Positions 27,437-36,532 of a stretch of 64,000 nt of DNA are shown piece by piece. Position 1 is the stretch's first letter. The number at the start of each line of letters is the position of its first letter. The notes beneath the pieces are model-generated. The model saw nothing but the letters and a program-made list of their open reading frames with translations, was not told the origin of the DNA and did no database searches. The stretch is taken from positions 124,001 through 188,000 of the forward strand of contig JACKHN010000006.1 in NCBI GenBank assembly GCA_020638975.1. The letters are read 5' to 3'. The DNA comes from Planctomycetaceae bacterium. GTDB taxonomy: Bacteria; Planctomycetota; Planctomycetia; Pirellulales; Pirellulaceae. Both the position numbers and the translations under genes were made by a program.

Positions 27437-27954
27437 TTGATTGCCCTTACTGCGGTGCGGAAAACATCCCTGGAATCGACGATTGCGAAGAATGCGGTCA
27501 ACCGCTGAGCCATGTTCACGGCGGGGGAGCATCGAACGAAGTCGAGCGAGCCTTGATCAAAGACCGCGTCCATGTGCTGGCACCCAAACAGCCATGTATG
27601 GTCTCGCCCGACGTAACCGTCGGGGAAGTGCTGCATCAAATGGCGACTAATCGAATTGGATGTGTGATGATCGTCGATGGCGGAAAACCCGTCGGAATTT
27701 TCAGCGAACGCGATGCACTGATGAAGTTGAACACCGAGGCCGCAACTTTAAGCGATCGCCCCATCAGCGAGTTCATGACGGCAAATCCAGAGACGTTACA
27801 GGATAGCGCGAAGATCGCGTTCGCGGTTCAGCGCATGGATTTGGGAGGCTATCGCCACTTGCCGATCGTCTCTGGGGACGATCAATTGCAAGGCATTATC
27901 TCCGTTCGAGCAATCTTGAACTACCTTACCGACCGAATGACATCGGCCCGCTAA
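27433..27954 (+). CDS. CBS-pair protein with N-terminal zinc ribbon
   Basis: 173 residues: a four-cysteine zinc ribbon (MIDCPYCGAEN ... DDCEECGQPL) followed by a CBS pair (ACMVSPDVTVGEVLHQMATNR-like segment, VGIFSERDALMKL, ISEFMTANPETLQDSAKI, HLPIVSGDDQLQGIIS). ATG 27433 starts inside the korB stop (ATGA), giving tight coupling. It resembles the CBS gene upstream of korA (both have the EFMTANPET / QVMTANPET type motif), as expected for paralogues flanking the enzyme. Possibly binds AMP/ATP and modulates KorAB; no direct evidence. Confidence 0.88.
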   Translation: MIDCPYCGAENIPGIDDCEECGQPLSHVHGGGASNEVERALIKDRVHVLAPKQPCMVSPDVTVGEVLHQMATNRIGCVMIVDGGKPVGIFSERDALMKLNTEAATLSDRPISEFMTANPETLQDSAKIAFAVQRMDLGGYRHLPIVSGDDQLQGIISVRAILNYLTDRMTSAR

Positions 27955-28099
27955 GCCGCTGGCCTTGCTCTGTCGCCGGACTCTTCAACAACGGCTCGTT
28001 TGACGGCGTCTGATTCTCGGTCGTAAACTGGGTGCTGGTGGTCTTTGTTTGCGAACTGCGCAGACAGGTTTCCGAAACGCACCCGGAGTCCTTCCTCGA

Positions 28100-31000
28100 A
28101 TGAGATTGCTGCTACTCACAGTAACTCTGGTCGTCGCGCCCTTGATCGCGCGAGCAGAAGAAGCCCGTTCGTCGGAGGTCAACTTTGCCCGCGACATTCA
28201 GCCGATCTTGGCCGATCAGTGTTTCAGCTGTCACGGACCTGACGAACAAACACGCGAGGCAGGCCTTCGCCTTGATAAGCGAAATGCAGCCCTCCACCCC
28301 GTCGAATCCGGCAGCATCGCGATCATTCCCGGTAAGCCAACTGAGAGTGAATTGATCCGACGTATTGAAAGCGATGACCCCGATGAGCGGATGCCCCCCG
28401 CCGACTCGAAGAAGTTGTTGACTGTTGCACAAAAAGAACTGTTATCGGCATGGATCGCTCAAGGTGCGGTGTTCGATGAACTTTGGTCGTTCGTCAAGCC
28501 GCTACGGGCTGATTCACCCGCAGTATCAAACGAAGGCTGGGTTCGCACGCCGATCGATCGATTCATCATGAGCCGCCTCGATAAGGAAGGCATGACCACC
28601 GCTCAGGAAGCGACACGCGAATCGTTAATCCGTCGACTCTCGCTTGACCTCACCGGCCTGCCACCAACGTTGACGGAAATCGATGCCTTTCTGTTGGACA
28701 ATAGCGACGCGGCTTACGAGAAAGTCGTTGATCGCCTATTGGCTTCGCCGCATTTCGGTGAACGAATGGCCCTCGAGTGGTTGGATGCGGCGAGATTTGC
28801 CGATACGAACGGCTATCACCTGGACAATGGTCGCGACATGTCTCGCTGGCGCGCCTGGGTAATCGATGCGTTCAACGAAAACAAGCCTTTCGATCAATTC
28901 ACGATCGAACAGTTGGCCGGTGATTTGTTGCCCAATGCCACACTCTCGCAGCAACTGGCGAGCGGTTTCAATCGCAACCATATGATCAATTTTGAAGGCG
29001 GCGCAATTCCGGCCGAGTATCACAACGCCTATATCGTCGATCGCGTGAACACGACAGCGACCGTGTGGCTCGGCTTGACCGTGGCCTGCGCCCAGTGTCA
29101 CGATCACAAGTACGATCCAATCACTCAGAGGGAGTTCTACGGACTGTACGCATTCTTCAACAACGTGCCTGAAAATGGGCTCGACGGAAACCAAGGCAAC
29201 GCGATGCCGTACATTCGCGTGCCCGATGAAGCCCAAACCGCTCGACTAAACGATTTGGATTCACAGATCGAGGCACTCGTTGCCACAACCGAAGGAGACA
29301 TCGCCTCCATCGATGAAGCGCAGCAAGCATGGGAACTCTCGCTCGCTACACCGTCACCGACGAACAACGACAAGTCCGTCGAGCTCGGTACATGGTATGC
29401 CGTCGGCCCCATGATTCATCCTGAAGGCGGACAACGCGCCTACAAACGCGACCTTGGTCCTGAAGCAACGCCCGTCGATCTGGCGGTCGAATACTTCCTC
29501 GCAGACAAAACGTATGCTTGGAAAGAACGCCGCGACTGGATCGACGGCCAGATCATCGAATTGCAGGGCGAACAGGCGGCGACGTATGTCTACCGCACGA
29601 TCACCACGGACAAGCCGCGTAAACTGCAAGTCTCGCTTGGCAGTGACGACGCTCTGAAAGTATGGCTCAATCGCAAGTTGGTCCTGTCGACCGATGTACC
29701 TCGCGGCGCCGCGCCTGATCAAAACATCGTCACACTCGATTTAAACAAAGGACCAAACGAGTTGCTGTTGAAGGTAGTCAACTTCTTCGGCAGTTCCGGC
29801 TTCTACTTCGCGATTAAGTCCGACACCGCCACGACGATCCCCAATAATGTGTTGGCTATTGTCCGACAGCCTCGCGAGCAAAGAACGCCACAGCAGACGA
29901 CCGAGTTACGAACTTACTACCGCGGCAACATCTGCCAAGATCCCCAGTGGAAGGAGATGGTCGACCGACTCGCCGCGTTTCGCAAGCAGCGGACGGAGTT
30001 CGAACAGACGATTCCAACATCGATGGTGATGCAGGAGATGGGGCAGCCTCGCGAAACATTTGTCCTGACTCGCGGACAATACGACAAGCAAGCGGACAAG
30101 GTAATCGCCAGCGTTCCCGCCAGCTTGCCGCCATTGCCGCAGGATGCCGCCTCGGATCGGCTGGCACTGGCCCGGTGGTTGGTCTCGCCGGAACATCCGC
30201 TTACTTCGCGCGTGATTGTGAATCGCTATTGGCAGATGCTGTTTGGCACTGGATTGGTCGAGACGTCGGAAGATTTCGGTTCCCGTGGCGAGTTGCCAAG
30301 TCATCCGGAGTTACTCGACTGGCTGGCTGTCGAGTTTCAGGAGTCATCAGCGCCCAGTCTTTCCGGATCGGCGACGGCGAGATGGAACGTCAAAGCTTTG
30401 TTGAAATTGATCGTGATGTCTGCGACTTATCGGCAAGATTCTCGCGTCAGTCCTGATCATCTCGAACGCGATCCCGAGAATCGCTTACTCGCACGCGGGC
30501 CTAGAGTTCGTTTGCAGGCCGAGTTCATTCGTGATCAGGCGCTGGCCGTCAGCGGGCTGCTGAAGCACCGCATTGGTGGACCGAGTGTATCGCCGTATCA
30601 GCCAGCCGGTCTGTGGGAAGAACTTTCCTCGCGAGGCGATAGCTCGAAGTGGACGGCGCAAACATTCGTGCAAAGCACGGGCGACGATCTTTACCGCCGC
30701 AGCATGTACACGTTCTGGAAGCGAACTTCACCACCACCCCAGATGCTGGCCCTCGACGCTCCGGATCGCGAGACCTGCACCGTACGACGCGCTCGCACCA
30801 ACACGCCGTTACAAGCGTTAATCCTGATGAACGATCCCACCTACGTGGAATCTTCACGAATGTTGGCCGAGCGTGTGCTTACTGAGGGTGGATCAACGCC
30901 AGAGCAGCGACTGACGTTCGCCTTTCGGCTGGTTACCGGACGTTTGCCGACCGAGCCAGAATTAGAAGTCATGCAATCTGTGCTGCAAGAACAATCAGAG

Positions 31001-31150
31001 CTATACAAAAACGAAACGGACAAGGCCAAGCAACTGCTTTCGAACGGTGACAGGACTTGGAACAGCGAACTTGACCCCTGCGAGTTCGCTGCATGGACGA
31101 TGCTTTCCAGCATGATCCTCAACTTGGACGAGACTGTTACCAAAAGCTAA
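28100..31150 (+). CDS. PSCyt1 / DUF1549 / DUF1553 cytochrome-like exported protein
   Basis: 1016-residue planctomycete protein. N-terminal signal peptide (MRLLLLTVTLVVAPLIARAEE), then the PSCyt1 domain with a CxxCH haem motif (CFSCHGPDEQ). DUF1549 follows (LSLDLTGLPPT, FGERMALEWLDAARFADTNGYHLDNGRDM), containing a second CAQCH. A middle insert (about residues 420-600) with beta-rich sequence (LGSDDALKVWLN, LNKGPNELLLKVVN) resembles a PA14-like carbohydrate module. DUF1553 comes last (SRVIVNRYWQMLFGTGLV, TPLQALILMNDPTYVE). I prefer ATG 28100 to 28049 because it begins the signal peptide. Twenty bp upstream of its DUF1501 partner. Exact role unknown; a periplasmic redox/polysaccharide function is presumed. 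Confidence 0.93.
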   Translation: MRLLLLTVTLVVAPLIARAEEARSSEVNFARDIQPILADQCFSCHGPDEQTREAGLRLDKRNAALHPVESGSIAIIPGKPTESELIRRIESDDPDERMPPADSKKLLTVAQKELLSAWIAQGAVFDELWSFVKPLRADSPAVSNEGWVRTPIDRFIMSRLDKEGMTTAQEATRESLIRRLSLDLTGLPPTLTEIDAFLLDNSDAAYEKVVDRLLASPHFGERMALEWLDAARFADTNGYHLDNGRDMSRWRAWVIDAFNENKPFDQFTIEQLAGDLLPNATLSQQLASGFNRNHMINFEGGAIPAEYHNAYIVDRVNTTATVWLGLTVACAQCHDHKYDPITQREFYGLYAFFNNVPENGLDGNQGNAMPYIRVPDEAQTARLNDLDSQIEALVATTEGDIASIDEAQQAWELSLATPSPTNNDKSVELGTWYAVGPMIHPEGGQRAYKRDLGPEATPVDLAVEYFLADKTYAWKERRDWIDGQIIELQGEQAATYVYRTITTDKPRKLQVSLGSDDALKVWLNRKLVLSTDVPRGAAPDQNIVTLDLNKGPNELLLKVVNFFGSSGFYFAIKSDTATTIPNNVLAIVRQPREQRTPQQTTELRTYYRGNICQDPQWKEMVDRLAAFRKQRTEFEQTIPTSMVMQEMGQPRETFVLTRGQYDKQADKVIASVPASLPPLPQDAASDRLALARWLVSPEHPLTSRVIVNRYWQMLFGTGLVETSEDFGSRGELPSHPELLDWLAVEFQESSAPSLSGSATARWNVKALLKLIVMSATYRQDSRVSPDHLERDPENRLLARGPRVRLQAEFIRDQALAVSGLLKHRIGGPSVSPYQPAGLWEELSSRGDSSKWTAQTFVQSTGDDLYRRSMYTFWKRTSPPPQMLALDAPDRETCTVRRARTNTPLQALILMNDPTYVESSRMLAERVLTEGGSTPEQRLTFAFRLVTGRLPTEPELEVMQSVLQEQSELYKNETDKAKQLLSNGDRTWNSELDPCEFAAWTMLSSMILNLDETVTKS

Positions 31151-31170
31151 TCCCTTACGAGCAGAACTCG

Positions 31171-32634
31171 ATGAACCCGCTTCAAGACCTAACTCAACTA
31201 CACACTCGACGCCACTTCCTCGGACGCGCCGCCACTGGGATCGGCACGACCGCGTTGGCGTCGCTGTTGAATCCCGATTTGTTTGGTGCGACTGTCCCGA
31301 CGGAGCGACAAGTTGGTGCACTTCAGAATCTGCACTTCGCGCCGAAAGCCAAACGGATCATTTATCTCGTGATGTCCGGCGGACCCTCGCACATCGACTT
31401 ATTCGATCACAAACCGAAGCTCAAAGAAGTTCACGGCACCGAGTTGCCAGCGTCGATCCGCATGGGACAACGTGTGACGGGCATGACTGCCGGGCAGAGT
31501 ACCTTCCCCTGTGTCTCGCCGATTTTCAAATTCAACCAACACGGCGAAAGTGGCACTTGGCTCAGTGAGTTGCTCCCACACACTGCTTCCATCGTCGATC
31601 AGATCGCAATCGTCAAATCGATGCATACCGAGGCGATCAACCACGACCCGGCCATCACGTTTTTTCAAACAGGTTCACAGCAACCGGGCCGACCGAGCTT
31701 AGGTGCCTGGTTGAGTTACGGACTCGGTAGCGACAACCACAATCTGCCGGCCTTCGTCGTCATGATCTCTCAGGGAAGCGGAAACAAAACCGATCAGCCA
31801 ATCTTTTCCCGTTTGTGGGGCAGCGGTTTCTTGCCGTCGAAACATCAGGGAGTTCGCTTTCGGACCGGTGCTGATCCCGTGCTGTACCTTTCGAACCCAC
31901 AAGGTGTTGACGAGAACGTGCGCCGCAGCATGCTCGATGGTGTCACGCGGTTGAATGAACTGGCGGCTCAGTCGTTTGGTGCGCCCGAGATCAACACCCG
32001 CATCGCTCAGTACGAGATGGCGTTTCGGATGCAAACATCGGTTCCCGACTTGACGGATCTGTCACAAGAGCCGCAGCATGTGATCGATGCCTACGGAATC
32101 AAAGAGGACGGGATCGACGGAGGCTATGCTCGGAACTGCTTGCTCGCGCGGCGGATGGTCGAGCGGGGAGTACGTTTTGTCCAGTTGATGCACCGCGGCT
32201 GGGACCAACACGGCAATTTGCCGACGCAGATACGCGGTCAATGCAATGACGTCGATCAACCCAGCGCTGCGTTGATCAAAGATCTCGCTCAACGTGGGCT
32301 ACTCGAAGACACGCTCGTCATCTTCGGCGGCGAGTTCGGTCGCACCGTTTACAGCCAGGGTCGATTGACTGCTGACAACTACGGACGCGATCATCATGGC
32401 CGCTGTTTTTCGCTCTGGATGGCTGGCGGCGGAATCAAACCGGGTATTTCTTACGGCGCAACCGACGACTATTGCTACAACATCGTCGAGAATCCCGTTC
32501 ATGTGCATGATCTGAACGCGACAGTGCTAAGCTGCCTTGGAATCGATCACGAACGCCTGACTTATCGCTTCCAAGGACGCGACTTTCGACTGACCGATGT
32601 GGAAGGGCGAGTGGTAGAGGATCTTCTCGCCTGA
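31171..32634 (+). CDS. DUF1501 Tat-exported protein (sulfatase-like)
   Basis: Usual partner of DUF1553 proteins. Twin-arginine signal TRRHFLGRAATGIGTTALAS, then the DUF1501 body: IIYLVMSGGPSHIDLFDHKP, HEAINHDPA-like EAINHDPAITFFQTGS, VRFVQLMHRGWDQHGN, VIFGGEFGRT and NYGRDHHGRCFSLWMAGGGIKPG, the last containing metal-ligand-like residues of the alkaline phosphatase superfamily. ATG 31171 is preferred; 31093 lies within the preceding gene. 487 residues, typical. Substrate not known; polysaccharide desulfation has been suggested for such proteins. Confidence 0.93.
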   Translation: MNPLQDLTQLHTRRHFLGRAATGIGTTALASLLNPDLFGATVPTERQVGALQNLHFAPKAKRIIYLVMSGGPSHIDLFDHKPKLKEVHGTELPASIRMGQRVTGMTAGQSTFPCVSPIFKFNQHGESGTWLSELLPHTASIVDQIAIVKSMHTEAINHDPAITFFQTGSQQPGRPSLGAWLSYGLGSDNHNLPAFVVMISQGSGNKTDQPIFSRLWGSGFLPSKHQGVRFRTGADPVLYLSNPQGVDENVRRSMLDGVTRLNELAAQSFGAPEINTRIAQYEMAFRMQTSVPDLTDLSQEPQHVIDAYGIKEDGIDGGYARNCLLARRMVERGVRFVQLMHRGWDQHGNLPTQIRGQCNDVDQPSAALIKDLAQRGLLEDTLVIFGGEFGRTVYSQGRLTADNYGRDHHGRCFSLWMAGGGIKPGISYGATDDYCYNIVENPVHVHDLNATVLSCLGIDHERLTYRFQGRDFRLTDVEGRVVEDLLA

Positions 32635-32650
32635 GATAACGTTGATCATC

Positions 32651-32689
32651 ACGAAAAACACGCCGTGAACAATAATTGTCCACGGCGTG
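32651..32689 (-). terminator. Rho-independent terminator (minus strand)
   Basis: Long inverted repeat 32659-32689 (arms of 15 bases starting CACGCCGTG, one wobble, almost no loop) followed on the minus strand by TTTTTCG. Suits the end of the receiver-domain gene coming from 33300. Confidence 0.7.
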
Positions 32690-32719
32690 CGAGATGAAAG
32701 TATTCTGCTTTTGTGTAGG

Positions 32720-32763
32720 GTCCGCTGTGCGGACCTCGGCAATTCCTGGTCCGCACAGCGGAC
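32720..32763 (+). repeat. Double palindrome / possible plus-strand terminator
   Basis: Arms GTCCGCTGTGCGGACC (32720-32735) and GGTCCGCACAGCGGAC (32748-32763); each arm is itself palindromic, so a cruciform or two small hairpins can form. Followed on the plus strand by ACTGCTTTTTAATT, which could terminate the DUF1501 transcript. Confidence 0.55.
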
Positions 32764-32799
32764 ACTGCTTTTTAATTGCCGCAATTCGGGCGTTGTTCC

Positions 32800-33300
32800 T
32801 TAATCGCGAAACTCATTCGTCCGCGTATCGCTGCGTTGGCGATGCAAACCGGAGGGACGCGGTGTGGTCGAGCGAGCTGGTTCGTGGCGCTCGAAGCGTG
32901 ATTTAACAAGGTGCGGCATCCACAGGGCCTTACCGACCAGTTCGATCAACACATCGGGATCGAACGGTTTGCGAAGATAGTACGTGCCTCCAGCATCATG
33001 GGTGCGGCGGATGATATCAGGCATCTGGGCGCTGGAGACGAACAACACAGGAACATCTTCCTGGCCGTGTGTGTCGCGAAGGTCCTGGATTAGATCGAGA
33101 CCACTCTCGCCTTCCAGGTTCACATCGCAGATGATCAGGTCGATCGGCAGAGTGCGAGCGGCTTTCGTGGCGGCTTCAGCATCGCGAGCACAGTGGCATT
33201 CATAGCCTGCCATGTCCAGCACGGCGGCAACACCCGTGAGAGTCAACGGATCTCCGTCGATAACGAGAATCACTGCGGGATCTTGCGGCAACGTATACAT
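32800..33300 (-). CDS. Response regulator, receiver domain only, with basic tail
   Basis: 166 residues. Receiver domain at 10-125: ILVIDGDPLTLTGV (one acidic-pocket residue is Gly-Asp rather than Asp-Asp), LIICDVNLEGESGLDL with the phospho-acceptor Asp, VLFVSSAQMPD, and YYLRKPFDPDVL with the conserved Lys. The last 40 residues are Arg/Ser/Pro/Thr-rich and look disordered. ATG 33300 is my start; the longer frame to 33750 lies over the divergent peptidase gene and has no domain. Paralogue of the 8895-9332 gene. Confidence 0.88.
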   Translation of the reverse strand: MYTLPQDPAVILVIDGDPLTLTGVAAVLDMAGYECHCARDAEAATKAARTLPIDLIICDVNLEGESGLDLIQDLRDTHGQEDVPVLFVSSAQMPDIIRRTHDAGGTYYLRKPFDPDVLIELVGKALWMPHLVKSRFERHEPARSTTPRPSGLHRQRSDTRTNEFRD

Positions 33301-33567
33301 CGGCTTGGCCTTTCTGGAAGAAACAGTGCCCGATGCCGTTCCGTCGGCGATTCGATCTCCTCTAACACTGTTACTTCGACAGCCTTGCTGCGATCCGTCA
33401 AAAAAGCTCCCTCCGATCACGCGACCGTAACAGCTCGCGACTTTTGTAAAGTTGGCATAATCGACAGCACGCGTCTGATGTACTTTGACTGGCATTCTGC
33501 ACCTGAGTCCGGTATCGTTTATGCGGATGTTGACGACGACTCCTCTTATCTCTGTGGGGTGTTTCCT

Positions 33568-35055
33568 GTGACGATCGCGTTCAAATGTCCGCTGTGCAAT
33601 GCGCCCTACAGCGTGAAGGACGAATTCTCCGGTCGGCAAGCCAACTGCAAAAAATGTGGCGGGGCGATGCAAGTACCGAAAGTCGCTCCCCATCTCGGAT
33701 TGGCCGTTGGCCCGGGCGCAGTCTACGTCCCCAATCAGAACGCTCCTCAACTGTCCTTCGTCGATCGACGCGACCGGATCTTGAACGGGTTCGAATCAAA
33801 CATCGATCCCGTGAAGACCGTTTCCGCATACAAGTTGAAGATCCTGCTCGTCACCGCAGTCATGGCAGCGCTTCCCGTCATCTATATCGGTTTCATCGGA
33901 TTAGTTGGGTTGGCCGTCCTGTACCATCTGACGCATCACGGCGGCATGGTCGGCGCGGTGCGAGGGCGGGCAGCGATCTTCGCACTGATGTTGTATCTCG
34001 CGCCGATCTTGATCGGTGGCATTACGATCATCTTCATGTTCAAGCCTCTCTTCGCGCGAGGAGCCAATGATCGACGCTCGCGAGCGCTGACGCGCGATGG
34101 CGAGCCGTTGCTGTTTGCCTTTGTCGATCGGCTGGCCGAGGCCGTCGGCGCCCCTGCCCCCACGCGTATCGAGGTGGATAGCGATGTCAACGCTTCCGCC
34201 AGTTTCCGACGCGGCTGGTTGAGCATGTTGCTGGGCGGCGACCTGACACTGACCGTTGGCGTCCCGCTGGTAGCCGGTCTGACGATGCGGGAGTTCGCGG
34301 GAGTCTTGGCCCATGAGTTCGGGCATTTCAGCCAAGGCGCGGGGATGCGGTTGAGTTACATCATTCGCGTGATCAATCATTGGCTGACGCGTGTTGTCTA
34401 CGAGCGTGATACCTGGGACGTGTGGCTTGAGGAATCGAGTTCGAATCTGGACATTCGCGTCTCGTGGATGTTTGGGTTGGCACAGATTGGTGTCATGATC
34501 AGTCGAGCCTTGTTATGGGTGTTGATGATGGTCGGGCATGCCGTGTCCGGAATGCTGCTCCGCGAAATGGAGTTCGACGCGGATCGCCACGAAGCCCGTT
34601 TGGCAGGCAGCGAGAACTTTGCCGAGACTTCGACGCGCATCATCGAGCTGAGCGTCGCCAATGAGAAATCAATGCATGATCTGTACGAGTATTTTCAGGC
34701 CGGGCAACTCGGCGACAACATGCCCAAGCTGCTAGTTTACAACACCCTGACGATGCCCGAATCGTTGATGAAGAAAGTGCGAGAAAAGGTCACAACGACC
34801 GAGACCGAAATGTTCGACACGCATCCTTGTTTCAAAGACCGAGTCGAAAACGCGATGAAGGAACAGGCACCAGGTGTCTTTCGTTTGGAGCTACCAGCGT
34901 CGGAACTGTTCGTTCATTTCGAAGCATTGTGCCGCAACGTCACGTCCGACATGTATCGAGACCTGCTTCGCGCTCATGTCATGCCGGACCAGATGCGGCC
35001 CATCGACGGGCTGATCACGGCGTTACAGAAGCAATCGACGCCGACCTGGGAGTGA
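33568..35055 (+). CDS. M48 family membrane metallopeptidase with zinc-ribbon N terminus
   Basis: HtpX/Ste24-like zinc peptidase. N-terminal four-Cys ribbon (FKCPLCNAPYSV ... NCKKCGGAM), two hydrophobic segments near residues 90-165 (ILLVTAVMAALPVIYIGFIGLVGLAVLY; AIFALMLYLAPILIGGITIIFMF), the active-site motif LAHEFGHFSQG, a third segment around ISRALLWVLMMVGHAV, and REMEFDADRHEARLAG with the third zinc ligand. The start is GTG 33568; longer frames to 33193 overlap the divergent receiver gene and add nothing. About 495 residues. Its C-terminal 66 residues recur as a gene fragment at 45500-45700. Confidence 0.88.
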   Translation: MTIAFKCPLCNAPYSVKDEFSGRQANCKKCGGAMQVPKVAPHLGLAVGPGAVYVPNQNAPQLSFVDRRDRILNGFESNIDPVKTVSAYKLKILLVTAVMAALPVIYIGFIGLVGLAVLYHLTHHGGMVGAVRGRAAIFALMLYLAPILIGGITIIFMFKPLFARGANDRRSRALTRDGEPLLFAFVDRLAEAVGAPAPTRIEVDSDVNASASFRRGWLSMLLGGDLTLTVGVPLVAGLTMREFAGVLAHEFGHFSQGAGMRLSYIIRVINHWLTRVVYERDTWDVWLEESSSNLDIRVSWMFGLAQIGVMISRALLWVLMMVGHAVSGMLLREMEFDADRHEARLAGSENFAETSTRIIELSVANEKSMHDLYEYFQAGQLGDNMPKLLVYNTLTMPESLMKKVREKVTTTETEMFDTHPCFKDRVENAMKEQAPGVFRLELPASELFVHFEALCRNVTSDMYRDLLRAHVMPDQMRPIDGLITALQKQSTPTWE

Positions 35056-35664
35056 ACTTGGACCAAGGACCGAAAAGGTATGTGACAAAGCTTGAAGTTC
35101 TTGTACCGCGTGGTTGCACTAGCTACTGCTCTCGGCCACTGATTTCATCTCGGACATTCGACAATGCTACAATTCCATTCGACTTGCCGCGGATTACCGT
35201 TCGCAGTGTCGAACAGATATACGCCCTCAGACATCCCAGCAGGTTATTGCCTCGTCTCGATTCCATCGCTATCGTCGTCAGTTCTCGTGCGATTCGCACG
35301 GACGTGTAGCGGCTGTGCCGACCTAGTTCCCAGGGATTCTTGACGAAACAACGCTACACTTAGGCGCAGGCCGCTCTATTCACTTTGTGGGATGCTAGAA
35401 AATGCAGCGAAGTGAGACGCTCGCGGAATTGACAAGCGAGTTGATCCGACTGAGCCTCGCACCACTCGTAAAGACAGCATTCTATCGGCGATTCACCTCA
35501 ACGCGCCGGTCCACGATACGAATAAGCAAAAAAACAACACGGGAAACGACTCGTGCGATCTCTTGACTTCTGAGGCGGACACCAGCGTGCGACTTTCACT
35601 AGGAACTCGGCGAGCCCAGGCGTGTCGTTTAATGCATTTGGATTTGTTTTGTCGCTTCCGCTAT
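35056..35664. other. Noncoding gap with one family-B repeat
   Basis: Apart from the repeat at 35285-35385, I see no gene. A 54-codon frame starts at ATG 35402 but has no ribosome site or recognisable content, so it is not called. Confidence 0.4.
35285..35385 (+). repeat. Repeat family B, copy 2
   Basis: Begins GTGCGATTCGCACGGACGTG, then TAGCGGCTGTGCCGACCTAG, TTCCCAGGGATTCTTGACGA, AACAACGCTACACTTA and ends CCGCTCTATTCAC. Lies 230 bp after the M48 peptidase stop. Confidence 0.7.
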
Positions 35665-36479
35665 TCAACTCTGTTCGGACACAAAAGCGTCGATCCACTC
35701 CTTGTCAGCGGAACTCAGCTTGTTACGAGGAACCTTGACTTGTTTTCCGTCCTCTCGTTCAAGAGTAACGACGCCGTCTGCATAGGAGGCAAATCTGGCC
35801 TTCACGGAGAACTTTCCAGTCGCGTCCTTCCATGTGCGGACAGCTTGCACCGTTGTCGATCGAGACGGCATGAGGACGGGCGTTTCGCCCACCAGCATGA
35901 ATCCGCTGGTCGGTTTAATCTCTTTGCCTGTGACATCAATCAACTCCGTCACGCCAGCGGGCACGCGTACCTTCCGCTCATCGTCAACTCGCCACATAAC
36001 CACCGAAATGGTTTCATCACGTTTCAGGGTGGCAACGAACGTTCCTTCCCTATCGACTTCGAACGACGTCATCACAGCCCCCGTCATCCACTTCGCGGTA
36101 TTGCGGTAGGCGTCTTCCCGGAGGTAGTTACCCAGGGCTTTTCAGTTTTTCAAACTGTGGGGTTTGTACGACGGGCCTCCGAGCCCGTCGATGAATCTAA
36201 GTCGTTATTCGACAGGCTCGGAGGCTCGTCGTACATCTTGTGCAACTTCAACAAATGAATCGCCCTGGGTAGATACCTGCTTACTTTGCTGAACCGAACG
36301 TGAACGTCGGCCCAGCCAGAGTCATTTCTCCAGCCCTCGGCAACCCCGTTCTCCGTAAACCCAAATTCGAATCCCGGGTTGTTGATGATGTTCTTCCCAG
36401 CGACTGCTTCCACAGCAACTGAAAGGCAGACGGCGAAGAAACAAGAAGCAAGGATCGTATGTTTGTTCTGAATCAACAT
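35665..36479 (-). pseudogene. Decayed SHD1-domain secreted protein gene, split by MITE
   Basis: The 5' part (ATG 36479 to about 36278) encodes a signal peptide (CFFAVCLSVAVEAVAG) and NPGFEFGFTENGVAEGW, typical of the start of a carbohydrate-binding exported protein. The 3' part (36132-35665) encodes NYLREDAYRNTAKWMTGAV, a beta-rich segment (VVMWRVDDERKVRVPAGVTELIDVTGK), and a complete SHD1 domain (RTWKDATGKFSVKARFAS ... VPRNKLSSADKEWID). A 135-bp mobile repeat sits between. Removing it and one duplication (145 bp) still leaves the halves out of frame, and they seem too short together, so an internal deletion or frameshift probably also occurred. The 3' part alone could still be translated from ATG 36087 (140 residues). 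Confidence 0.6.
36133..36267 (+). mobile_element. 135-bp palindromic MITE, copy 4
   Basis: Exactly 135 bp, from CAGGGCTTTTCAG to GAATCGCCCTG, so the outermost CAGGGC/GCCCTG are perfect inverted ends. Flanked by GGTAGTTACC (36123-36132) and GGTAGATACC (36268-36277), 9/10 identical. The right core arm carries two substitutions compared with the other copies. Inserted in the decayed SHD1 gene. Confidence 0.88.
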
Positions 36480-36532
36480 GAGAACTCTCGTATTAATGTG
36501 AACTGCCGCGGGTCCGTCGGACGTCCGAATAG

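Noticed and set aside
36360..36380. ATTCGAATCCC resembles a tRNA T-arm
   Set aside because: No acceptor stem or cloverleaf around it; the bases encode NPGFEFG of the decayed secreted-protein gene.
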